Source of the DNA: Henckelia pumila
Taxonomy: Eukaryota > Streptophyta > Magnoliopsida > Lamiales > Gesneriaceae
Direction of reading: 5' to 3'
Length of the DNA: 64,000 nucleotides
Assembly: GCF_033568475.1 (NCBI RefSeq)
Contig: NC_133122.1
Span: 12,800,201-12,864,200, forward strand
Of this stretch, positions 1-14,146 are shown piece after piece. A model generated the notes under the pieces. That model saw only the letters and a program-made list of their open reading frames with translations. It was not told the DNA's origin and made no database searches. Made by a program: the position numbers and the translations under genes. How positions within the stretch are numbered: the first letter of the stretch is position 1; the number at the start of each line of letters is the position of its first letter.

Positions 1-616
1 AATAAGAATGGAGCTATCTAGGGTATGCTCATATAAGGGACTTGTTGATCCTGAATCACATGGAGATGTGAACCCACTGCTAGTTGTATCAGTGAACCAT
101 TGAGGGTCACACAAGTACTAGCTTTCTAGATTCCGTTGAGATTAAAATAAGTTCAATGTGTTGAACAACTTATAAATGAGTTTATAAGTAAAATAAATTA
201 GAAGTTTGACTTCTAAATTGGAGAATGAATGGAATAAGTAAATTTTAATTTGTGAATGTGTTCCAAGATTAAAAGTTGACTTAAAATAATTAGTTTATGA
301 AAATGGTGATTTTCTAAACTATTATTTTGAACTTAGTTAATTAATTCAAGTGTTGAATTAATTTAACACTAGTAGACATTTTAATGTACAAATAATTAAA
401 TTAATTCAAGTGTTGAATTAATTAAACACTATTGAGTCTAGTAGAGCTCAAATTAATATAGTGTTGTATAATTATTGATACTAGTGGACTTGAATGGGTT
501 CAAGTTAAATTTAATTAATTGATTAAACTTAAATGGGTTTAGGTTTAATAATTAATTAAAAATAAGTTCAAATGACATTTGAATATATATATTTATATAT
601 GTATATATATATAGGC

Positions 617-653
<37 letters not shown>

Positions 654-1234
654 ATATATATGTGTGTGTATGGAATTTGAAGGGTTGTAAGATGGTTTGC
701 AATTTTCCATGCATGTCTTGCAACTTTCCATGCATGTTTAATTGTACCCATTAAATCCTTAACCATTAATATATTATTATGAATAATATATACATATAAC
801 ACACAATATTCCATTCCAATTCAACCATAGTGGCCGAACACTCTCCAAAAAGTTTTCCTCCAAAATTTTCTTTCATTTTTTTGGGAGAAGGAAAAGAAAA
901 TCTCAATGAAAAATCCTCTAAATATTCTAGTGCATATTTAGAGTGGATTTAGATCGTCTAGTCGTGGACCTAATTCGGAGGCTCGAAGAGTTGAATCCAT
1001 TTTGAGCAAGGAGTGCTCTAGGAAGCTTGTAGATTGAGTCTACCATTTTTCAAGAGCCTAGTTGTTTATCAACTTGGTTGGAGCCATAAATCAATCCTTG
1101 AGATTGATAGGTAAAATTCTAAACACCCTATGGTTGTTTAATATTTGAATACTACACAAGTGCTCGGATTTCTTTTATTAAAATTTTTTATATTTCCGCT
1201 GCGTTTCCGGGCACGAGTTAACCGATCCCCTTCA
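1..1234 (+). repeat. 5' LTR of Copia A (3' part only)
   Basis: Nearly identical to 44153-45366, the matching part of the 3' LTR, and ends in the same CCCCTTCA. About 970 bp of the LTR start lie left of the window. The LTR contains an AT-dinucleotide microsatellite (about 588-660) that is longer than in the 3' copy. A splice-donor-like GTAAAA lies at 1111. Confidence 0.95.
588..660. repeat. AT-rich microsatellite in LTR A
   Basis: Runs of TA dinucleotides around a short GGCGTG interruption. The copy in the 3' LTR (about 44738-44800) is about 20 bp shorter, so the tract changed length after insertion. Confidence 0.9.
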
Positions 1235-1235
1235 G

Positions 1236-1247
1236 TGGTATCAAAGC
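1236..1247 (+). other. Primer binding site of Copia A
   Basis: TGGTATCAAAGC follows the LTR after one base. It differs at one position from TGGTATCAGAGC, the usual complement of the initiator tRNA-Met 3' end. Confidence 0.9.
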
Positions 1248-1368
1248 CTAGGTTACTCTTTTGTGTAGTATTTGATGGATATTATGTTGAGGTCAATTTC
1301 TAACCGCATGAGAAAATCAATATTTTAACTTTTAGGGCAAATTATATAAAAAATTATTTTTTTATTTT

Positions 1369-1422
1369 CGGGCAGCCCTTGGGCTGCCCGAAGGTTTCCT
1401 AGGGGCAGCCGTGGGCTGCCCC
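1369..1422 (+). repeat. Two GC-rich hairpins in Copia A leader
   Basis: The first hairpin (1369-1390) has a perfect 10-bp stem, CGGGCAGCCC pairing with GGGCTGCCCG, around TT. The second (1402-1422) has a 9-bp stem around GTG. They stand out in an otherwise AT-rich leader, and similar hairpins occupy this position in Copia G, B and D. Confidence 0.85.
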
Positions 1423-2435
1423 ATATTTTTAATAAAAAAAAAAAATTTTTTTTTTTAGGCCGGAATCCGGCGACGGAGTTTCGGTGACGACTATGACGAC
1501 TTGAGTTTTTCAAAAGGTGTTTTGGAATATCATGTGTCATAGGCCCTAAATTGTTAAATATATTATAGTTGATTTTTATGAAAAATTAAACTTTATAATA
1601 TGTGATTTTTCTCATAAAATAAATAGTTAAAGTGTGACTTTGATTATTTATAGTAAATTGTGATTTACAAGAAATTCAATTATAAATAAATTAATTTGAA
1701 AGTAAACAAAGGTGTTTGTTTATTTTGTTAATTTATTTTATAATTGTGGTGGTTAGTGATTGGACCAAGATATATAATATTTGATCAATTAATTATTGAG
1801 ATAATTAATTGATGGTGTATGATATGTGATATTGTGCATGAAGGATGATTAAAAGCCCAAGACCAATTTGCTAGGTGTATGCTAGGATATTTTGTGTTGA
1901 ATGGTTGTAATATTTATCAAATTATAAAGTGGGCTTGATTTATGGCCCGTTCCCACCCCATGAGATGTATCCCTATTTGCCATGGATATTTTCATGTAAA
2001 ATATTTAATAGCGGAAGTTCAAGATTGGAAGATAGTGGGCCATGATGAATTATGAAGATTCAAGACATGTAAATATTGGAAGCTTATATAATTGTTGCAT
2101 TTGCATCCCATGCATTCCCTAGGAATTGGACCTAGGCCCGTGTTTGGCTCACACGGGCCAAATAGTTTTTGGGGCGATTGATCATCCTTATTAATTAGTA
2201 TGTGCGTTATTATTTTATAATAACAAAGTTGCATGAATCCGGCAAACATACGATCAAACATGGCGATCTTTAAAATTAATGATGAGACCTTTTCAAAATT
2301 AAAAACCCTCATTTTGAATTAGATTCAAAATTTATATCAAGCCCGAAAAGGAGAATTATAAATTTGTTTATAATTTCCATGTCTTCCATCGACAATGGAT
2401 ACATGACGAACGCTACCCGTATTCAATGCTCGGCT
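1423..2435 (+). other. Untranslated leader of Copia A
   Basis: AT-rich sequence without a supported gene. It shares several blocks with the leaders of G, B and D, including a GGCCCGTTCCCACCCC stretch near 1950, which supports common descent of the four elements. Confidence 0.8.
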
Positions 2436-2718
2436 CATATTATTGGGGGGGCTTGGATGCCGGAAAGCTGTGACATCCATTGACATGGTGATGTGAACTA
2501 CGTGGAACTCCCATGACTTCGGCTCATATTATTGGGGGAACTCATGGCGACCGTCCATTAAGGTTCGATATCGATGGGTAAGGCTTGACACGTAAAGATG
2601 AACGACGTCATATTATTGGGTCCTAATCAAGCGTGAGACAAAAGTTTACGTAAGGGTTGCATGGAGATGCAATTGGAAACTACCTTTTAGAAATTATGAT
2701 TGGCTGATATTATTCGGG
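2436..2718 (+). repeat. Fourfold CATATTATTGGG leader motif, Copia A
   Basis: Copies start at 2436, 2525 and 2609, with a variant (GATATTATTCGGG) at 2706. Steps are 89, 84 and 97 bp. Copia G has the same series with steps of 88, 84 and 93 bp. Confidence 0.85.
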
Positions 2719-2913
2719 ATCGTAATTGGCTAATTGGACCTTATGTACCTACTGAGGAAAGGAGTTTCCCGTTTTTACTAGAGGGTAGTAAAAATGTCAA
2801 AACAGTGGGAGTAAAAATTTATAAAGTTAAAGTCCATACTTTATATCTTATTAAATATTTTAAAATAGTCATTGACATTTATCTGTTATTATTTTTCAGT
2901 ACAAGTTTTGACA

Positions 2914-4736
2914 ATGTCATCAATTCGCAATCCGTTGTCTGCAATACTCGACAAACATTTACTGACCGGTCCAAATTACCTCGATTGGCTAAGAAATTTG
3001 AAAATTGTCTTGAACTCGGAAAGGATTGCATACACACTTGATGAGTCGCCCCCTGATGCGGCTCCGACTGATTGTAGCCCTGAGGAGCTACAGACTTACA
3101 AGGATTGGTGTGACCATGACTTGAAAGCCAAGTGTTATATGCAGGCTTCTATGAATGATGAGCTTCAGCGACGTTTTGAGAGTGCAAATCATGCTGCTGA
3201 CATTCATTTGCATCTCAAAGAACTCTTTGGTGAACAAACACGCCCACTTCGACATGCGATTGTCAAGGAGCTAATCACTTTGCGCATGCGAGATGGGGCT
3301 TCGGTCCATGAGCATGGCCTGAAGTTGATTGGGCTCGTGGAGAAACTCGTTAGCATGGATCTTGTGCTACCAACTGAGTTGACCACAGACGTGTTGCTCT
3401 TGTCACTGCCTAGATCATTTGATCCTTTTGTGGTGAATTTCAACATGAACAGGTTAGATCCAACCCTTGAGGAGTTGGTTAACATGCTTGTTACGTTTGA
3501 ATCCACAATCAAGAAAGAGAAGACGGTTCTTTATGTGGGATCTTCATCTGGTTCAAAGAATAGACCACATGGGAAAGGAAAGAAGCGTTCCTTCCAAGCT
3601 CCCAAAAAAAACGTGCCCTTGAAGAGGCAAGATCCGAGTCCCGTTGTGGTAGCCACACCAGTTAAGGCTAACAAGACTAATGACGTCTGTCATCACTGTA
3701 AGAAACCTGGACATTGGAAGCGTAATTGCAAGGAATATCTTGACCAGAATGGTTCTAGAAAAGGTATGTTCTACATTGAAGTAAACATTTCACTTAACTC
3801 TTCTTCTTGGGTATTGGATACCGGCTGTGGCTCACATCTCTGTAATGATTTGCAGGTGATGGCAAGAAGTAGGAGACTCAGAGATGGTGAGACCTTCTTG
3901 AGGATGGGCAATGGGGCAAGAGTTGCAGCCAAAGCCATTGGAGATGTTTACTTATTGTTGGACAATGATTTTAAATTATGTTTGAGAGATGTTTTGTTTG
4001 TACCAGATTTGGTGAAAAACATTGTTTTCATTTCTATGCTTGATAAAGATGGATATTCTTGTTTATTTGGCAAAGGTGTTTGCAATATTTACAAGAATGA
4101 ATGTTTAATTGGTACAGGACAATTGGAAAATGATCTCTATAATTTAAAATTAAAAGATATTCCTATGTATAATGTCCAAGAGATATCAACAACATCCAAA
4201 AGAAAACAAGATACTCTAAATCCAGCACACTTATGGCATGCTCGATTAGGTCATATATCTTTTAAAAGGATGAACAAGCTAGTGGGAGAAGACATGTTTG
4301 ATATGTCTGATATTAATTCTCTTACTACTTGTGAACCCTGTCTAAAAGGAAAGATGACCAAAATTCCCTTTAAGGGCCATGTGGAGCGAGCCAAGGGACT
4401 GTTGGATTTAATCCATACAGATGTGTGTGGTCCACTTAGCATCACCACTAAGCACGGACATCCTTACTTCATTACCTTTACCGATGACTTCTCTAGGTAT
4501 GGGTATGTGTATTTGATGAAATACAAATCTGAAGCTTTTGAAAAGTTCAAAGAATTCAGAAATGAAGTAGAAAAACAATTGGGACAAAGCATCAAGGCAC
4601 TTCGATCGGATCGAGGTGGTGAGTACTTGAGTACTGAATTCCAAGAGTATCTTAGGGAGAATGGGATTCTCTCACAGTGGACTCCTCCTGGTATACCTCA
4701 GTTGAATGGTGTTTCAGAACGTCGTAATCGAACTTT
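2914..4736 (+). pseudogene. Copia A gag-protease-integrase, 5' part, cut by CACTA insertion
   Basis: Open frame from ATG 2914, chosen because the peptide after it aligns with the gag starts of G and D; an upstream in-frame ATG at 2872 lies before the acceptor-like site. Gag is followed by a CCHC zinc knuckle (CHHCKKPGHWKRNC, about 3690-3730), an aspartic protease motif (LDTGCGSH, about 3817), the LWHARLGHIS pre-integrase block (about 4230) and integrase core motifs (HTDVCGP, FTDDFSRYGY, RSDRGGEY). The frame stops just after the CACTA insertion site and continues at 12415. The host gene is a retroelement polyprotein that would bind, process and integrate the element's own nucleic acid. Confidence 0.93.
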
Positions 4737-4995
4737 CACTAGTAGAATTTCTGTATTTTACTTCGCCATGAGTTACTTCGGCAATTAGTAATTACGAAGT
4801 AAAATGAAACAATCAACTTCGGTAATAACACGGGCGAAGTAAAAACACACCTTTTACTTCAGATTTTAAAAAACCCGGGCTTCACTAATAATTTTGGGTA
4901 GCATTTTACTTCAGCATATCATTTTTGCTGAAGTAAAAAGTAAAAAAAATTAAATTTTTAATTATAAGAGCCGAAGTAAAATGATGAAACGGATC
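4737..4995 (+). repeat. Left terminal and subterminal repeats of CACTA element
   Basis: The terminal inverted repeat is followed by about 250 bp with repeated TTACTTCGG-like and CGAAGTAAAA-like motifs in both orientations, the likely transposase-binding region. Confidence 0.85.
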
Positions 4996-6646
4996 TCTTT
5001 GCTTATTTCACCTTTCACTTGGTAAAAATAGAAAACACTCAGCTCGCGTTGAAACAAATCAACCTTGATCCCCTTTCTTCTTCAAAACCCAAGCGGCCGC
5101 CGATTTGCATCTCCAGCCGTCCACCACCGCCGAAACCGCTCGCCAATTCCATATACATACACATTTACCATACATACACACCAGTGAAAAAAAACACCGA
5201 TCCCAAACCATCTCCCAATCTCTCTCTCGCATAGCTTAACCCCGTTACATTCCATGGACCATATTTTCTTCGTCCGACATCAGAATTTCAAATCGTTTAA
5301 GAGGTTTTGTTCCTGACATCAATAGATTCGTTTCGAACCATGAATCGCTATTTTTTATTCTCATTTCTGCCCAAATAGATCCATTTTTGTGACCTTTTTT
5401 GAGTAAACTTTCACTCACGAAATTTTCTGGTGTACGACTGATTTTAGGTCGATTCTTGGGGCTTCAAGGTCATGAGTTGTTTGTGTTCGAGCTTAGGAGA
5501 GTTTCGAACCTACCCAGCCCCTTTTCAATGATTTTCGACGGCGATTCAGATTTTTCCGGTGAGTATAGCTGCTTACTCAATTCAATCTTTTTGTATTTTG
5601 AGTTTAAGTATTTTTAAGTGTTTTATTTCAACATCTAGTGTGAAAATCAAGTTGGTTTTGTGAGGTATATAGGCTGCCCGTGATGGACAGTTTACGAGCT
5701 TCGATTTAAATATCTGTCGCCGCTAAAATCAAGGATTTTTACAAATTAGCTACGAAATTTTAGTAATTTGGGTCCGAGATGCACCCTTCACCACCCAATG
5801 TTTCCATTCTCAGCATGATTTTATTTATCTTTTTAGAGGTATTTATTGGGGTTCATGTATTTTTCAGGATATATCGAGGATTTTCTTGGTACTTCAAGTA
5901 TTTACTTTGAAGTTCTTTTCGTTGATTGGATTGAGAGAAAACAAATTTTATGTGAATTGCTCAAGTCTAATATCCATTTAATCCATTATATTGTGAGAGA
6001 GAAAGATGCTATGTAGTATGTACTTGAAATTACTATGGATGGTGATGGTCTTTTATTCATCATAACATGAGAACGTTGAGCACCTAACCTGTTGTACTTA
6101 GACTGCTTTGTTATGGTTCCGAAGAATTACAATTTATACACAGCTGCATCAGTCTTGTTTCATTGTACTTCTTTTATTTCCTTTGTCTTTTCACGCAGTA
6201 AGCAATATCTATCACTGTCAGAGCGTTATTTATATTTTGATGATATCTGATGTTAGGGAAAATAGGTACGATAAAGTTTGTCTTTAGTTAAAAAGAAAGG
6301 AGGCGGCCAATTCCACTATGTATCCTAATTCTGAATTTGATGGGCGGGGTTTGTGAGTGGGGCTAAGTATCAAAAATTAATTGTGAACAAATGTCAAATT
6401 ATAATGACAATCAAATTATAATGCGATGTGAATATAATACTGTTTTTTACTCTTCAAAGATCTATGGATGACTCACATTTTTTACTCTTCAAAGATCTCG
6501 AACCGAATTGTGTACTCCATCGAGCTCCAAATCATACAGAGAAAAACAAAGGAGGGATCGGCTAAATGACAAGTAATCACATGCCTTTTTGTGTTTCAGT
6601 ACTTGTTCTATGTTTTACTCTTACTGACTTAATTGTGCACTTTTAG
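4996..6646 (+). other. CACTA interior, 5' UTR-like and unassigned sequence
   Basis: About 5040-5240 is C/T-rich like a plant 5' leader, and 5240-5640 has short open stretches that match nothing I recognise. The rest is AT-rich and intron-like. A 20-bp direct repeat ending in CTTCAAAGATCT occurs near 6443-6463 and 6478-6498. This could be a captured promoter and leader, but the source gene is not identifiable by eye. Confidence 0.4.
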
Positions 6647-6809
6647 GTTTATGGAATTAGGCGCTGTCCTGGAGCCTGGTAGACCTGCCAAAACAGACAA
6701 GGCTGCTATCTTGTTTGATGTTGTTCGAATGGTGACTCAGCTGAGAGGTGAGGCTCAGAAGCTGAAAAACTCAAATTCAAATCTCCAGGAGAAGATTAAG
6801 GAGCTTAAG
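6647..6809 (+). pseudogene. Captured bHLH transcription factor exon (group IVc, ILR3/bHLH104-like)
   Basis: The exon is bounded by an acceptor (CACTTTTAG) and a donor (AAG|GTAGGA). It encodes the end of a bHLH domain: FMELGAVLEPGRPAKTDKAA, then helix 2 with VTQLRGEAQKL and a following coiled-coil segment (NLQEKIKELK). Wording and order match group IVc bHLH proteins, which regulate iron-deficiency and related responses. The basic DNA-binding part is absent, so the fragment alone could dimerise at most. Compared with known proteins, a phenylalanine stands where I would expect a small residue in the AAIL block. Family assignment is from memory of conserved motifs. Confidence 0.8.
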
Positions 6810-9471
<2,662 letters not shown>

Positions 9472-10969
9472 GTTCTTATGGCAGAGGATCGTGCCTCAGG
9501 AGGGTTTCTAGGTTCTGGTATTACTGTGGAAGCTGCCAGAGAAGCTGTGTGGAGTTTGCGGCAGGAGGATAATGGTAACGGTGGGAGTGCCGAGGATGTT
9601 TTGCAATCGGAGAAGTCTGCTACGGATGTGATAAATGTATTTAAATATTTTTTTAATTCCAGTTAACATATTCTTTTTCTTGAAATTGCAGGTCTTTCAC
9701 CGCCACCAACACCGGTCACTTTCTAGAAGCCCGATTATCACCTCCTCATTCTGCCTCTGCTCCCAGATTTGGTATGTAAGGTTTTCTTTTGGTGTTGTCA
9801 ATACAGACTTTGTTTTAGAATATTATAAATATAAATATTTGAAGTAGTTTTATGTTTACTCGTTCTTGGATTCGACTATTATGAACAGACTTGACTACAT
9901 GAATTTCTGATTGAAGAAGAGTCTTTTGAGAGTTTCTTGAAATTTTCGACCGAAAATATGTTCTGTTTTTTAAATCAAATTTCGAACAAAGTGTGGTGTT
10001 GTCTAAGATCTTTAAAATGCTTGTCATTTATTTTCATGTTTTCTGATTGTAGGATTATTTGGTATGCGCCGTGGACAGGAAGGCTCTAATTCTTCGACAC
10101 TAAGGAGAAATTCATCTGCCTCTGCAAGCTTGAACAGCCTTGCTTCAACCAGTACAACTGCAACTTCAGGTCTTGAAATCAGTTAGTTCATGGAATAACA
10201 TTGAAGCACACTTTATTTGGGAAAACATTTCATGCAAGCTGGATTATATTTAACCTCATAAGATTGTTCAAGCTTTCGCTCTCACTGCTTTCTCAAAATT
10301 CTTTATCTTTCAGCTCCTCTTGGCGCACAAATAGCTGGTGCTTTGATGAGAAACTATTTATACAGAAACTTTACAAGGTATAACATTTTCTTCAGATGAA
10401 TTTTTAAATATTTATTTGATGTTCTAAATTTGATACAAATGATACAGGTTCTAGTCAATGTATCAAAGATTAGTCCCATTGTCTTTTATCTGAGGGATGT
10501 CGAGTCCTCTGCAAATCGCAGAGAGTTTGTAACTTGTTCCAGAAAATGCTGGCAAAACTGTCTTGTTCCAGAAAATTTTTGAAGAATTGTTTTGGGAAAA
10601 CATGTGGAAATAGAATGTATGCTTGATTTTGTTTTGGTAAAGTAGAATAATGAATGCAGATGTCAAGTCATGTCAAAAAACATGTGGAAATAAATTGTAT
10701 TCTTGATTTTTCTTTTCCAATGGTTCTCGTTCAGATCCCATGTTCAATGAAAAGGACGTGTTTATTTTCTTTTTTTTGTTCTGTTTTTTTTTTTCACACA
10801 TTGGCTCCATTTGTATTATGGTTGAGATAAAAGGGTTGATTTTTGTTCGTATTTTATGGGTTTTGGACAGGTTTACAAGATCTCCATTGGTGCAGCTTGT
10901 AATATTTCATGGCCGTTTCATAGGCTGGTGATTCAAGTGTTGGATGATTCCACTGCTCTTGTCGTTAAG
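9472..10969 (+). pseudogene. Captured multi-exon fragment of an unidentified gene
   Basis: Five exon-like blocks with splice borders: 9472 to about 9636, 9692-9771, 10053-10169, 10314-10377 and 10871-10969. The reading frame is kept across the junctions of the second to fourth blocks (for example ...SAPRF joins GLFGMRRG, and ...TTATS joins APLGAQIAGALMRN). The first block starts with MAEDRASGGFLGSG. The second and third give a serine-rich, low-complexity region (NSSASASLNSLASTSTTATS). Preserved phase suggests one spliced source gene rather than chance. I do not recognise the family. The donor of the first block is unclear, and the last block has two possible frames, one closing at a TGA near 10931. 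Confidence 0.45.
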
Positions 10970-11151
10970 GTACATTTGGTGCTATGAATCGCGAAAAATA
11001 GGGAATCTAGAGATTTAATTTTTGTTTGTGAATATATTTTATATATTTATAAGTAACTAATCCTTTTTTTATCATTTTCTTGAAATTAGATCAGTAATCC
11101 TCACTTTTTAATTATGTATAAATGAATACTTTACTACTCAATTGGATTCCA

Positions 11152-11298
11152 ATGGAAGAAGACCAGAATAACAGCCAATGGATCAGTAATCGCCGCCGCA
11201 GAATCATCGCAATCTCTACCACGATTTTCCTCACCATCGTCGTCGTTTCACTCATCGTCGCTCTGGTCCATGATTCCACCATGGAAGAATTTGCTGAG
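11152..11298 (+). pseudogene. Captured first exon encoding an N-terminal membrane anchor (possibly pectinesterase-like)
   Basis: The ATG at 11152 opens MEEDQNNSQWISNRRRR, followed by a hydrophobic segment of about 23 residues (IIAISTTIFLTIVVVSLIVA) and a short polar tail, ending at donor GAG|GTTAGA. A basic stretch before a single signal-anchor helix is typical of type II pectinesterase precursors, but other secreted or Golgi proteins share it. The upstream ATG at 11122 is in the same frame but lies before the part that looks like a protein start. Confidence 0.5.
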
Positions 11299-11567
11299 GT
11301 TAGAAGGACATTATTTTTAATTGAGCTCTTTTGGAGGCATTTAAAGTAGTTGTGGCTTTGGCCTTGATTGTGAATAATCGAATCATGAGACCTGGAAATG
11401 GAAGCATGCAACTGAATGCGACCATTTATTTTTGTTTTTGCAGCTGTTGAAAATTTTTCCGGGTTCATCAAAGTATTTGAGAAGTATTTCCGGGTTCATA
11501 TTTTCATTCTAAGTTTGTTGCAAGTACTAGTTACTTATAAAGGATATATGTCTCTGGATTGATTCAG

Positions 11568-11638
11568 GTTTGGAGGCATTGGCGTGAGGGAACAACTGCA
11601 AATATGATAGATCCTATGTTGAAGGATGGATTAATGTA
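11568..11638 (+). pseudogene. Captured cysteine-rich receptor-like kinase fragment
   Basis: After acceptor ATTCAG the frame reads VWRHWREGTTANMIDPMLKD. This matches the late kinase-domain block of plant cysteine-rich (DUF26) receptor-like kinases, where W-x-x-W-x-x-G precedes an IDP motif. Only about 23 codons remain, and the frame then runs into AT-rich DNA. Upstream sequence does not show the rest of the kinase. Confidence 0.7.
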
Positions 11639-11876
11639 TAGTTTTTTTCCCTAGTGTTTATATAGTTAGAATTTGATTATTTTTTATAGATGCACTTTTA
11701 GTTTTGTGGAAATACTTGTGGATACATGCATATTTTTGGGTTATTTTGGTGGATATACTTATGAATTCATGGATGTTCGTTGTTTTGAAATGAATAATTT
11801 ATGAACCTTATTAGTCTATTTTAAATTTCAAAAATATATTTATATAATGTAATTATTGTATCTAAATTTTAATGAA

Positions 11877-12414
11877 GTGGAACGACAATTTCACTAATCG
11901 ACGAAGCAAAATAATAAATTGATGAAGTAAAAGCTATTCTATGGCTTCGTATCTGAAGTAAAAGCTATTCTATCACTTCGTCTGTTAATAAAATTAATGA
12001 AGTAAAAGCTATTATATGGCTTCAGTAATTTCATTAATAAGCGAAGTCGAATAATGCATTTTACTTCGGTGATAAAAGAAATTAACGAAGTAAAACACAA
12101 TCTTTCACTTCGTATACAAACCGAAGTATAATCATAGTTATTATTTCATTAAATTCATTAATTACCGAAGTATAAGCATATGTTTGACTTCGTAACTTAT
12201 GAAATGAGCGAAGTAAAATATATGTTTTTACTTCGGCACCGGTCCAATTCTGCCTTCAAAAAATGGCCAAAGACTTCGGTAATTTATGGTATAAGACTTC
12301 GGTGATTCAGCGAAGTAAAAAAGTACTCTATTACTTCACGTGACACTACTTCGGTAATTAAGTTCCTACAACTTCGGTTATTAACCGAAGTCTTACGCGA
12401 TTTTTCTACTAGTG
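11877..12414 (+). repeat. Right subterminal and terminal repeats of CACTA element
   Basis: Dense series of CGAAGTAAAA and ACTTCGGTAATT motifs in both orientations, closing with TTCTACTAGTG. It mirrors the left end and marks the second transposase-binding region. Confidence 0.88.
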
Positions 12415-13648
12415 TTTGATGGACATGGTTCGGTCTATGATGGGGTTCACGGAGTTGCCGCCATCCTTTTGGGGATATGCACTTGAGACAGCGGCACTGT
12501 TGTTGAACAATGTCCATTCAAAGGCAGTTGATAAGACACCATATGAGATATGGATGGGAAAATCTCCAAAGTATTCTTATCTAAGAATATGGGGATGCCC
12601 TGCTTATGTGAAGCAGATAGTGGGAGATAAATTGGATGCTCGATCCATTTTATGCTACTTCGTGGGATATCCAAGGAATTCGGTTGGATATTATGTCTAT
12701 CATCCCAAATAAACAAAGGTGTTTGTTTCTAGGAATGCAACCTTCTTGGAGAAGGAATTTCTATTGGATAGAAATTGGGAGATGATAGAACTCGAAGAAG
12801 TTCGAGAAACACCCACGATTGTGGAACCCACACCCGAACAGCCAAGAGAGGAGACACTAGCTCCTAGAAGATCCGAGAGGATCTCAAGACCACCTATGAG
12901 GTATGGTCTGCTTCTTGAAGAGGGCCAAGATGAGCCTGACCATGGATGTGATCCAAGGACCTTCAAGGAAGCATTGTCTGATGCCGATTCATCCAAGTGG
13001 CTTGAAGCTATGGAATCTGAGATGAATTCCATGTATTCGAACCAAGTGTGGAATCTTGTGGATCCACCTGAAGGAATTGTTCCTATAGGGTGTAAATGGA
13101 TTTACAAGAGGAAGCTTGGGACGGATGGGAAGGTTCTGACCTTCAAGGCTCGATTGGTGGCAAAAGGTTATACTCAAAGGCAAGGAGTTGACTTTGAAGA
13201 AACTTTTTCTCCAGTCGCAATGTTCAAGTCCATAAGGATATTGCTTGCCATTGCCGCATGGTATGACTATGAAATATGGCAAATGGATGTGAAGACAGCT
13301 TTTCTTAATGGGGATATTAAGGAAGAAATTTACATGTCTCAACCTGAAGGGTTCACATCTATTGGAAGTGAGCATAAAGTATGCAAACTTCAGAGATCTA
13401 TCTATGGTCTCAAACAGGCATCTAGGAGCTGGAACCTCAGATTTGATGGTACAATCAAAGAGTTTGGGTTTACTAAGAATCCTGAGGAACCATGTGTGTA
13501 TAAGAAGGTCAGTGGGAGTGCTGTGACATTCCTAATACTTTATGTTGATGACATTCTACTCATTGGGAATGATGTAGGAATGTTGCAATCAACTAAAGTA
13601 TGGTTATCGAGTAAGTTCTCGATGAAGGACTTGGGTGAAGCATCTTTT
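12415..13648 (+). pseudogene. Copia A integrase end and reverse transcriptase, middle part
   Basis: It resumes the frame broken at 4736, beginning in the LMDMVRSMM block. It contains the integrase C-terminal region, the RT start (GCKWIYKRKLGTDGK), DVKTAFLNGD, the SIYGLKQASRSWN block and the catalytic YVDDILLIGND motif (about 13540). A TAA at 12710-12712 replaces the glutamate codon found in relatives G and B. The frame ends at KDLGEASF, where Athila element F is inserted; it continues at 42285. Confidence 0.92.
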
Positions 13649-14146
13649 TGATGAAACTTAAAATTTGTAATTATTTATATGTTAAAAAGTGTGTTTTAAA
13701 ATTTAAGTTTAATTAAAATTATGAAGTTGTATTATTTTAGTGTTATGTGTTTATATTTAAATGTTTTACTAAAATGTTGTATTTTACGGTTTGCGCAGGT
13801 TTGGTAAAAATAAAATTACTCAAGCTACAGAGGTCATAATGGAGTAATCTTAAAACCTGTAGAATCACAAAAGAGGCATCTTCAACTTTGTAGAAGACAA
13901 GAAATTCCAAAAACTTCATTATGATGATCAAAATAATCAAACATCAAAATGGAGATAGATTTACTTTTACTATGACCAGCTTGGAGTAAAAATATCATAA
14001 GTATTTCATATTTTATCCAAAAGGGGTGAATGAGTTGTCCAAGCACATCTACACAAAATATCCTACGTGTTCTATGTTGAAAAGAAAGGCTGAATCGGTG
14101 GTCTAAGGCATCAAACATACCAATTAAAGTTGGGTCATGATATTGA
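13649..14146 (+). repeat. 5' LTR of Athila F, segment 1
   Basis: Matches the start of the 3' LTR at 40597. It is cut by Copia G; the last five bases (ATTGA, 14142-14146) are the duplicated target. Confidence 0.95.

Larger units (their letters stand above)
1111..2899 (+). other. Candidate leader intron of Copia A
   Basis: A donor-like AG|GTAAAAT lies in the 3' part of the LTR. An acceptor-like pyrimidine run ending in TTTTTCAG lies 14 bp before the gag ATG at 2914. The same two signals occur at matching places in Copia G, B and D. Splicing would remove the primer site, hairpins and leader repeats from a gag mRNA. This is inferred from sequence; no transcript was seen. Confidence 0.45.

Noticed and set aside
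593..814. Tyr/Ile-rich frame over an AT microsatellite
   Set aside because: Low-complexity translation; length differs with the microsatellite in the other LTR.
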